DNA of 64,000 bases from Omphiscola glabra (lineage: Eukaryota > Mollusca > Gastropoda > Lymnaeidae). A program made the position numbers and the translations under genes. Positions 53,341-64,000 of this stretch are shown here, in pieces. The notes below the pieces were generated by a model. The model did not search any database. It was not told the DNA's origin and worked only from the letters and a program-made list of their open reading frames with translations. How positions within the stretch are numbered: position 1 is the stretch's first letter; the number at the start of each line of letters is the position of its first letter. The stretch spans positions 11,662,307 through 11,726,306 of the forward strand of contig OZ024809.1 of assembly GCA_964017045.1 (NCBI GenBank), written 5' to 3'.

Positions 53341-56300
53341 AACAAACATCGGTCTTACTAACTTCGGTCTAACAAACATCGGTCTTACTAACTTCGGTCT
53401 AACAAACATCGGTCTTACTAACTTCTGTCTAACAAACATCGGTCTTACTAACTTCGGTCTAACAAACATCGGTCTTACTAACTTCGGTCTAACAAACATC
53501 GGTCTTACTAACTTCGGTCTAACAAACATCGGTCTTACTAACTTCGGTCTAACAAACATCGGTCTTACTAACTTCTGTCTAACAAACATCGGTCTTACTA
53601 ACTTCTGTCTAACAAACATCGGTCTTACTAACTTCGGTCTAACAAACATCGGTCTTACTAACTTCGGTCTAACAAACATCGGTCTTACTAACTTCGGTCT
53701 AACAAACATCGGTCTTACTAACTTCTGTCTAACAAACATCGGTCTTACTAACTTCGGTCTAACAAACATCGGTCTTACTAACTTCGGTCTAACAAACATC
53801 GGTCTTACTAACTTCTGTCTAACAAACATCGGTCTTACTAACTTCTGTCTAACAAACATCGGTCTTACTAACTTCGGTCTAACAAACATCGGTCTTACTA
53901 ACTTCTGTCTAACAAACATCGGTCTTACTAACTTCTGTCTAACAAACATCGGTCTTACTAACTTCTGTCTAACAAACATCGGTCTTACTAACTTCTGTCT
54001 AACAAACATCGGTCTTACTAACTTCTGTCTAACAAACATCGGTCTTACTAACTTCTGTCTAACAAACATCGGTCTTACTAACTTCTGTCTAACAAACATC
54101 GGTCTTACTAACTTCTGTCTAACAAACATCGGTCTTACTAACTTCTGTCTAACAAACATCGGTCTTACTAACTTCGGTCTAACAAACATCGGTCTTACTA
54201 ACTTCGGTCTAACAAACATCGGTCTTACTAACTTCTGTCTAACAAACATCGGTCTTACTAACTTCTGTCTAACAAACATCGGTCTTACTAACTTCGGTCT
54301 AACAAACATCGGTCTTACTAACTTCGGTCTAACAAACGTCGGTCTTACTAACTTCGGTCTAACAAACATCGGTCTTACTAACTTCGGTCTAACAAACATC
54401 GGTCTTACTAACTTCGGTCTAACAAACATCGGTCTTACTAACTTCGGTCTAACAAACATCGGTCTTACTAACTTCGGTCTAACAAACATCGGTCTTACTA
54501 ACTTCGGTCTAACAAACATCGGTCTTACTAACTTCGGTCTAACAAACATCGGTCTTACTAACTTCGGTCTAACAAACATCGGTCTTACTAACTTCGGTCT
54601 AACAAACATCGGTCTTACTAACTTCGGTCTAACAAACATCGGTCTTACTAACTTCGGTCTAACAAACATCGGTCTTACTAACTTCGGTCTAACAAACATC
54701 GGTCTTACTAACTTCGGTCTAACAAACATCGGTCTTACTAACTTCGGTCTAACAAACATCGGTCTTACTAACTTCTGTCTAACAAACATCGGTCTTACTA
54801 ACTTCGGTCTAACAAACATCGGTCTTACTAACTTCGGTCTAACAAACATCGGTCTTACTAACTTCGGTCTAACAAACATCGGTCTTACTAACTTCGGTCT
54901 AACAAACGTCGGTCTTACTAACTTCTGTCTAACAAACATCGGTCTTACTAACTTCGGTCTAACAAACATCGGTCTTACTAACTTCGGTCTAACAAACGTC
55001 GGTCTTACTAACTTCTGTCTAACAAACATCGGTCTTACTAACTTCTGTCTAACAAACATCGGTCTTACTAACTTCTGTCTAACAAACATCGGTCTTACTA
55101 ACTTCTGTCTAACAAACATCGGTCTTACTAACTTCTGTCTAACAAACATCGGTCTTACTAACTTCTGTCTAACAAACATCGGTCTTACTAACTTCGGTCT
55201 AACAAACATCGGTCTTACTAACTTCTGTCTAACAAACATCGGTCTTACTAACTTCTGTCTAAGAAACATCGGTCTTACTAACTTCTGTCTAACAAACATC
55301 GGTCTTACTAACTTCTGTCTAACAAACATCGGTCTTACTAACTTCTGTCTAACAAACATCGGTCTTACTAACTTCGGTCTAACAAACATCGGTCTTACTA
55401 ACTTCTGTCTAACAAACATCGGTCTTACTAACTTCTGTCTAACAAACATCGGTCTTACTAACTTCTGTCTAACAAACATCGGTCTTACTAACTTCTGTCT
55501 AACAAACATCGGTCTTACTAACTTCGGTCTAACAAACATCGGTCTTACTAACTTCGGTCTAACAAACATCGGTCTTACTAACTTCGGTCTAACAAACGTC
55601 GGTCTTACTAACTTCGGTCTAACAAACGTCGGTCTTACTAACTTCTGTCTAACAAACATCGGTCTTACTAACTTCGGTCTAACAAACGTCGGTCTTACTA
55701 ACTTCGGTCTAACAAACGTCGGTCTTACTAACTTCTGTCTAACAAACATCGGTCTTACTAACTTCTGTCTAACAAACATCGGTCTTACTAACTTCTGTCT
55801 AACAAACATCGGTCTTACTAACTTCTGTCTAACAAACATCGGTCTTACTAACTTCTGTCTAACAAACATCGGTCTTACTAACTTCGGTCTAACAAACATC
55901 GGTCTTACTAACTTCGGTCTAACAAACATCGGTCTTACTAACTTCGGTCTAACAAACATCGGTCTTACTAACTTCGGTCTAACAAACGTCGGTCTTACTA
56001 ACTTCTGTCTAACAAACATCGGTCTTACTAACTTCGGTCTAACAAACATCGGTCTTACTAACTTCGGTCTAACAAACGTCGGTCTTACTAACTTCTGTCT
56101 AACAAACATCGGTCTTACTAACTTCTGTCTAACAAACATCGGTCTTACTAACTTCTGTCTAACAAACATCGGTCTTACTAACTTCTGTCTAACAAACATC
56201 GGTCTTACTAACTTCTGTCTAACAAACATCGGTCTTACTAACTTCTGTCTAACAAACATCGGTCTTACTAACTTCGGTCTAACAAACATCGGTCTTACTA

Positions 56301-59300
56301 ACTTCTGTCTAACAAACATCGGTCTTACTAACTTCTGTCTAAGAAACATCGGTCTTACTAACTTCTGTCTAACAAACATCGGTCTTACTAACTTCTGTCT
56401 AACAAACATCGGTCTTACTAACTTCTGTCTAACAAACATCGGTCTTACTAACTTCTGTCTAACAAACATCGGTCTTACTAACTTCGGTCTAACAAACATC
56501 GGTCTTACTAACTTCTGTCTAACAAACATCGGTCTTACTAACTTCTGTCTAACAAACATCGGTCTTACTAACTTCTGTCTAACAAACATCGGTCTTACTA
56601 ACTTCTGTCTAACAAACATCGGTCTTACTAACTTCGGTCTAACAAACATCGGTCTTACTAACTTCGGTCTAACAAACATCGGTCTTACTAACTTCGGTCT
56701 AACAAACGTCGGTCTTACTAACTTCGGTCTAACAAACGTCGGTCTTACTAACTTCTGTCTAACAAACATCGGTCTTACTAACTTCGGTCTAACAAACATC
56801 GGTCTTACTAACTTCGGTCTAACAAACGTCGGTCTTACTAACTTCTGTCTAACAAACATCGGTCTTACTAACTTCTGTCTAACAAACATCGGTCTTACTA
56901 ACTTCTGTCTAACAAACATCGGTCTTACTAACTTCTGTCTAACAAACATCGGTCTTACTAACTTCTGTCTAACAAACATCGGTCTTACTAACTTCTGTCT
57001 AACAAACATCGGTCTTACTAACTTCGGTCTAACAAACATCGGTCTTACTAACTTCGGTCTAACAAACATCGGTCTTACTAACTTCGGTCTAACAAACGTC
57101 GGTCTTACTAACTTCGGTCTAACAAACGTCGGTCTTACTAACTTCTGTCTAACAAACATCGGTCTTACTAACTTCGGTCTAACAAACATCGGTCTTACTA
57201 ACTTCGGTCTAACAAACGTCGGTCTTACTAACTTCGGTCTAACAAACATCGGTCTTACTAACTTCTGTCTAACAAACATCGGTCTTACTAACTTCGGTCT
57301 AACAAACATCGGTCTTACTAACTTCTGTCTAACAAACATCGGTCTTACTAACTTCTGTCTAACAAACATCGGTCTTACTAACTTCTGTCTAAGAAACATC
57401 GGTCTTACTAACTTCTGTCTAACAAACATCGGTCTTACTAACTTCTGTCTAACAAACATCGGTCTTACTAACTTCTGTCTAACAAACATCGGTCTTACTA
57501 ACTTCTGTCTAACAAACATCGGTCTTACTAACTTCTGTCTAACAAACATCGGTCTTACTAACTTCTGTCTAACAAACATCGGTCTTACTAACTTCTGTCT
57601 AACAAACATCGGTCTTACTAACTTCTGTCTAACAAACATCGGTCTTACTAACTTCGGTCTAACAAACATCGGTCTTACTAACTTCGGTCTAACAAACATC
57701 GGTCTTACTAACTTCTGTCTAACAAACATCGGTCTTACTAACTTCTGTCTAACAAACATCGGTCTTACTAACTTCGGTCTAACAAACATCGGTCTTACTA
57801 ACTTCTGTCTAACAAACATCGGTCTTACTAACTTCTGTCTAACAAACATCGGTCTTACTAACTTCGGTCTAACAAACATCGGTCTTACTAACTTCGGTCT
57901 AACAAACATCGGTCTTACTAACTTCTGTCTAACAAACATCGGTCTTACTAACTTCGGTCTAACAAACATCGGTCTTACTAACTTCGGTCTAACAAACATC
58001 GGTCTTACTAACTTCTGTCTAACAAACATCGGTCTTACTAACTTCTGTCTAACAAACATCGGTCTTACTAACTTCTGTCTAACAAACATCGGTCTTACTA
58101 ACTTCGGTCTAACAAACATCGGTCTTACTAACTTCGGTCTAACAAACATCGGTCTTACTAACTTCGGTCTAACAAACATCGGTCTTACTAACTTCGGTCT
58201 AACAAACATCGGTCTTACTAACTTCTGTCTAACAAACATCGGTCTTACTAACTTCTGTCTAACAAACATCGGTCTTACTAACTTCGGTCTAACAAACATC
58301 GGTCTTACTAACTTCGGTCTAACAAACATCGGTCTTACTAACTTCGGTCTAACAAACATCGGTCTTACTAACTTCTGTCTAACAAACATCGGTCTTACTA
58401 ACTTCTGTCTAACAAACATCGGTCTTACTAACTTCGGTCTAACAAACATCGGTCTTACTAACTTCGGTCTAACAAACATCGGTCTTACTAACTTCGGTCT
58501 AACAAACGTCGGTCTTACTAACTTCTGTCTAACAAACATCGGTCTTACTAACTTCTGTCTAACAAACATCGGTCTTACTAACTTCTGTCTAACAAACATC
58601 GGTCTTACTAACTTCTGTCTAACAAACATCGGTCTTACTAACTTCTGTCTAACAAACATCGGTCTTACTAACTTCTGTCTAACAAACATCGGTCTTACTA
58701 ACTTCGGTCTAACAAACATCGGTCTTACTAACTTCTGTCTAACAAACATCGGTCTTACTAACTTCTGTCTAAGAAACATCGGTCTTACTAACTTCTGTCT
58801 AACAAACATCGGTCTTACTAACTTCTGTCTAACAAACATCGGTCTTACTAACTTCTGTCTAACAAACATCGGTCTTACTAACTTCGGTCTAACAAACATC
58901 GGTCTTACTAACTTCTGTCTAACAAACATCGGTCTTACTAACTTCTGTCTAACAAACATCGGTCTTACTAACTTCTGTCTAACAAACATCGGTCTTACTA
59001 ACTTCTGTCTAACAAACATCGGTCTTACTAACTTCGGTCTAACAAACATCGGTCTTACTAACTTCGGTCTAACAAACATCGGTCTTACTAACTTCGGTCT
59101 AACAAACGTCGGTCTTACTAACTTCGGTCTAACAAACGTCGGTCTTACTAACTTCTGTCTAACAAACATCGGTCTTACTAACTTCGGTCTAACAAACGTC
59201 GGTCTTACTAACTTCGGTCTAACAAACGTCGGTCTTACTAACTTCTGTCTAACAAACATCGGTCTTACTAACTTCTGTCTAACAAACATCGGTCTTACTA

Positions 59301-62300
59301 ACTTCTGTCTAACAAACATCGGTCTTACTAACTTCTGTCTAACAAACATCGGTCTTACTAACTTCTGTCTAACAAACATCGGTCTTACTAACTTCGGTCT
59401 AACAAACATCGGTCTTACTAACTTCGGTCTAACAAACATCGGTCTTACTAACTTCGGTCTAACAAACATCGGTCTTACTAACTTCGGTCTAACAAACGTC
59501 GGTCTTACTAACTTCTGTCTAACAAACATCGGTCTTACTAACTTCGGTCTAACAAACATCGGTCTTACTAACTTCGGTCTAACAAACGTCGGTCTTACTA
59601 ACTTCTGTCTAACAAACATCGGTCTTACTAACTTCTGTCTAACAAACATCGGTCTTACTAACTTCTGTCTAACAAACATCGGTCTTACTAACTTCTGTCT
59701 AACAAACATCGGTCTTACTAACTTCTGTCTAACAAACATCGGTCTTACTAACTTCTGTCTAACAAACATCGGTCTTACTAACTTCGGTCTAACAAACATC
59801 GGTCTTACTAACTTCTGTCTAACAAACATCGGTCTTACTAACTTCTGTCTAAGAAACATCGGTCTTACTAACTTCTGTCTAACAAACATCGGTCTTACTA
59901 ACTTCTGTCTAACAAACATCGGTCTTACTAACTTCTGTCTAACAAACATCGGTCTTACTAACTTCTGTCTAACAAACATCGGTCTTACTAACTTCGGTCT
60001 AACAAACATCGGTCTTACTAACTTCTGTCTAACAAACATCGGTCTTACTAACTTCTGTCTAACAAACATCGGTCTTACTAACTTCTGTCTAACAAACATC
60101 GGTCTTACTAACTTCTGTCTAACAAACATCGGTCTTACTAACTTCGGTCTAACAAACATCGGTCTTACTAACTTCGGTCTAACAAACATCGGTCTTACTA
60201 ACTTCGGTCTAACAAACGTCGGTCTTACTAACTTCGGTCTAACAAACGTCGGTCTTACTAACTTCTGTCTAACAAACATCGGTCTTACTAACTTCGGTCT
60301 AACAAACATCGGTCTTACTAACTTCGGTCTAACAAACGTCGGTCTTACTAACTTCTGTCTAACAAACATCGGTCTTACTAACTTCTGTCTAACAAACATC
60401 GGTCTTACTAACTTCTGTCTAACAAACATCGGTCTTACTAACTTCTGTCTAACAAACATCGGTCTTACTAACTTCTGTCTAACAAACATCGGTCTTACTA
60501 ACTTCTGTCTAACAAACATCGGTCTTACTAACTTCGGTCTAACAAACATCGGTCTTACTAACTTCGGTCTAACAAACATCGGTCTTACTAACTTCGGTCT
60601 AACAAACGTCGGTCTTACTAACTTCGGTCTAACAAACGTCGGTCTTACTAACTTCTGTCTAACAAACATCGGTCTTACTAACTTCGGTCTAACAAACATC
60701 GGTCTTACTAACTTCGGTCTAACAAACGTCGGTCTTACTAACTTCGGTCTAACAAACATCGGTCTTACTAACTTCTGTCTAACAAACATCGGTCTTACTA
60801 ACTTCGGTCTAACAAACATCGGTCTTACTAACTTCTGTCTAACAAACATCGGTCTTACTAACTTCTGTCTAACAAACATCGGTCTTACTAACTTCTGTCT
60901 AAGAAACATCGGTCTTACTAACTTCTGTCTAACAAACATCGGTCTTACTAACTTCTGTCTAACAAACATCGGTCTTACTAACTTCGGTCTAACAAACATC
61001 GGTCTTACTAACTTCTGTCTAACAAACATCGGTCTTACTAACTTCTGTCTAACAAACATCGGTCTTACTAACTTCTGTCTAACAAACATCGGTCTTACTA
61101 ACTTCTGTCTAACAAACATCGGTCTTACTAACTTCTGTCTAACAAACATCGGTCTTACTAACTTCGGTCTAACAAACATCGGTCTTACTAACTTCGGTCT
61201 AACAAACATCGGTCTTACTAACTTCTGTCTAACAAACATCGGTCTTACTAACTTCTGTCTAACAAACATCGGTCTTACTAACTTCGGTCTAACAAACATC
61301 GGTCTTACTAACTTCTGTCTAACAAACATCGGTCTTACTAACTTCTGTCTAACAAACATCGGTCTTACTAACTTCGGTCTAACAAACATCGGTCTTACTA
61401 ACTTCGGTCTAACAAACATCGGTCTTACTAACTTCTGTCTAACAAACATCGGTCTTACTAACTTCGGTCTAACAAACATCGGTCTTACTAACTTCGGTCT
61501 AACAAACATCGGTCTTACTAACTTCTGTCTAACAAACATCGGTCTTACTAACTTCTGTCTAACAAACATCGGTCTTACTAACTTCTGTCTAACAAACATC
61601 GGTCTTACTAACTTCGGTCTAACAAACATCGGTCTTACTAACTTCGGTCTAACAAACATCGGTCTTACTAACTTCGGTCTAACAAACATCGGTCTTACTA
61701 ACTTCGGTCTAACAAACATCGGTCTTACTAACTTCTGTCTAACAAACATCGGTCTTACTAACTTCTGTCTAACAAACATCGGTCTTACTAACTTCGGTCT
61801 AACAAACATCGGTCTTACTAACTTCGGTCTAACAAACATCGGTCTTACTAACTTCGGTCTAACAAACATCGGTCTTACTAACTTCTGTCTAACAAACATC
61901 GGTCTTACTAACTTCTGTCTAACAAACATCGGTCTTACTAACTTCTGTCTAACAAACATCGGTCTTACTAACTTCTGTCTAACAAACATCGGTCTTACTA
62001 ACTTCTGTCTAACAAACATCGGTCTTACTAACTTCGGTCTAACAAACATCGGTCTTACTAACTTCGGTCTAACAAACATCGGTCTTACTAACTTCTGTCT
62101 AACAAACATCGGTCTTACTAACTTCGGTCTAACAAACATCGGTCTTACTAACTTCGGTCTAACAAACATCGGTCTTACTAACTTCTGTCTAACAAACATC
62201 GGTCTTACTAACTTCTGTCTAACAAACATCGGTCTTACTAACTTCTGTCTAACAAACATCGGTCTTACTAACTTCGGTCTAACAAACATCGGTCTTACTA

Positions 62301-64000
62301 ACTTCGGTCTAACAAACATCGGTCTTACTAACTTCGGTCTAACAAACATCGGTCTTACTAACTTCTGTCTAACAAACTTCGGTCTTACTAACTTCTGTCT
62401 AACAAACATCGGTCTTACTAACTTCGGTCTAACAAACATCGGTCTTACTAACTTCGGTCTAACAAACATCGGTCTTACTAACTTCGGTCTAACAAACATC
62501 GGTCTTACTAACTTCTGTCTAACAAACATCGGTCTTACTAACTTCTGTCTAACAAACATCGGTCTTACTAACTTCTGTCTAAGAAACATCGGTCTTACTA
62601 ACTTCTGTCTAACAAACATCGGTCTTACTAACTTCTGTCTAAGAAACATCGGTCTTACTAACTTCTGTCTAACAAACATCGGTCTTACTAACTTCGGTCT
62701 AACAAACATCGGTCTTACTAACTTCGGTCTAACAAACATCGGTCTTACTAACTTCTGTCTAACAAACATCGGTCTTACTAACTTCGGTCTAACAAACATC
62801 GGTCTTACTAACTTCTGTCTAACAAACATCGGTCTTACTAACTTCTGTCTAACAAACATCGGTCTTACTAACTTCGGTCTAACAAACATCGGTCTTACTA
62901 ACTTCGGTCTAACAAACATCGGTCTTACTAACTTCGGTCTAACAAACATCGGTCTTACTAACTTCTGTCTAACAAACATCGGTCTTACTAACTTCGGTCT
63001 AACAAACATCGGTCTTACTAACTTCTGTCTAACAAACATCGGTCTTACTAACTTCTGTCTAACAAACATCGGTCTTACTAACTTCTGTCTAACAAACATC
63101 GGTCTTACTAACTTCTGTCTAACAAACATCGGTCTTACTAACTTCTGTCTAACAAACATCGGTCTTACTAACTTCTGTCTAACAAACATCGGTCTTACTA
63201 ACTTCGGTCTAACAAACATCGGTCTTACTAACTTCGGTCTAACAAACATCGGTCTTACTAACTTCGGTCTAACAAACATCGGTCTTACTAACTTCGGTCT
63301 AACAAACGTCGGTCTTACTAACTTCTGTCTAACAAACATCGGTCTTACTAACTTCGGTCTAACAAACATCGGTCTTACTAACTTCGGTCTAACAAACGTC
63401 GGTCTTACTAACTTCTGTCTAACAAACATCGGTCTTACTAACTTCTGTCTAACAAACATCGGTCTTACTAACTTCTGTCTAACAAACATCGGTCTTACTA
63501 ACTTCTGTCTAACAAACATCGGTCTTACTAACTTCTGTCTAACAAACATCGGTCTTACTAACTTCTGTCTAACAAACATCGGTCTTACTAACTTCGGTCT
63601 AACAAACATCGGTCTTACTAACTTCGGTCTAACAAACATCGGTCTTACTAACTTCGGTCTAACAAACATCGGTCTTACTAACTTCGGTCTAACAAACGTC
63701 GGTCTTACTAACTTCTGTCTAACAAACATCGGTCTTACTAACTTCGGTCTAACAAACATCGGTCTTACTAACTTCGGTCTAACAAACGTCGGTCTTACTA
63801 ACTTCGGTCTAACAAACATCGGTCTTACTAACTTCTGTCTAACAAACATCGGTCTTACTAACTTCGGTCTAACAAACATCGGTCTTACTAACTTCTGTCT
63901 AACAAACATCGGTCTTACTAACTTCTGTCTAACAAACATCGGTCTTACTAACTTCTGTCTAAGAAACATCGGTCTTACTAACTTCTGTCTAACAAACATC
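53341..64000. repeat. 30-bp satellite, about 355 uninterrupted copies, runs off the window
   Basis: Perfectly phased 30-bp unit, AACAAACATCGGTCTTACTA plus ACTTCGGTCT, from 53341 to the window end with no indel other than whole units. Only four unit positions vary: CGG/CTG (common), ACATC/ACGTC (about 32 units), AACAAAC/AAGAAAC (9 units) and one ACTTC (62378). The two halves of the unit are related (ATCGGTCTTACTAAC and TTCGGTCTAACAAAC), implying a 15-bp ancestor. Variant markers show higher-order structure: a 3,510-bp tandem duplication (about 54931-58410 and 58441-61920) with sub-periods near 1,080 bp. The minus strand is open for 3,571 codons (MFVRQKLVRP decads) and a plus frame without ATG is also open. 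Confidence 0.97.

Noticed and set aside
53284..63999. 3,571-codon minus-strand open frame as a giant structural protein gene
   Set aside because: It is a pure decapeptide repeat with no start context, no other domain, no synonymous variation, and a plus-strand frame is open as well.
53341..64000. CENP-B box in the satellite
   Set aside because: TTCGG and ATCGG occur, but the spacing to a CGGG element does not fit the CENP-B consensus.

Overview
This is eukaryotic nuclear DNA with almost no recognisable protein-coding sequence. About half of the window (hand tally near 30 kb) is tandem repeat: more than 40 unrelated mini- and microsatellite arrays (unit 10-56 bp) plus the edge of a very large 30-bp satellite. 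Between them are AT-rich spacers with many long poly-C/poly-G and poly-T/poly-A runs, and a set of small non-autonomous transposons. I see no bacterial operons, ribosome binding sites, rRNA, genuine tRNA genes or CRISPR. The hAT MITEs (including SPIN-like copies), the tRNA-derived SINE sharing its tail with a LINE, and the extreme minisatellite load suggest an invertebrate, most likely a mollusc and perhaps a gastropod. That is inference from repeat style, not from a marker gene.

Layout: 1-13 kb holds short arrays (46, 19, 21, 38, 43, 22, 40, 23 and 42 bp), two copies of one hAT MITE, a second MITE type and a reverse-oriented tRNA-derived SINE. 13-24 kb holds a 22-bp CCAAT-box array, AT-rich 45/29-bp arrays, a 50-bp array interrupted by a hAT MITE, a dispersed repeat in which a 12-bp minisatellite has expanded, a 16-bp array, a CpG-dense 21-bp array and a 51-bp array with a local segmental duplication. 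24-33 kb holds a 1.35-kb 22-bp array, two SPIN-like hAT copies, a 28-bp array, a foldback element with 9-bp target duplications and a second copy of the dispersed repeat. 33-53 kb holds further arrays (19, 23, 18, 26, 42, 14, 17, 25 and 21 bp), a LINE 3' end, a third SPIN-like copy, a second SINE and three weakly supported candidate exons. 53.3-64 kb is one uninterrupted satellite that leaves the window.

Most long open reading frames here are by-products of arrays whose period is a multiple of three, or whose every phase lacks stops; several are open in two or three frames or on both strands. The 3,571-codon frame in the terminal satellite is the extreme case: its internal variation is entirely amino-acid-changing, which argues against protein constraint. 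The only coding calls I consider possible are a cysteine-rich exon near 52.3 kb, a terminal exon near 42.2 kb, a minus-strand exon near 35.4 kb, and the decayed reverse-transcriptase C-terminus near 39.3 kb.

The most interesting material is evolutionary: nested higher-order structure in the satellite (a 3,510-bp tandem duplication of about 117 monomers), a minisatellite that can be dated as younger than its host element, paralogous empty sites for MITEs, a SINE-LINE tail partnership, and SPIN-like elements of a family known for horizontal transfer.
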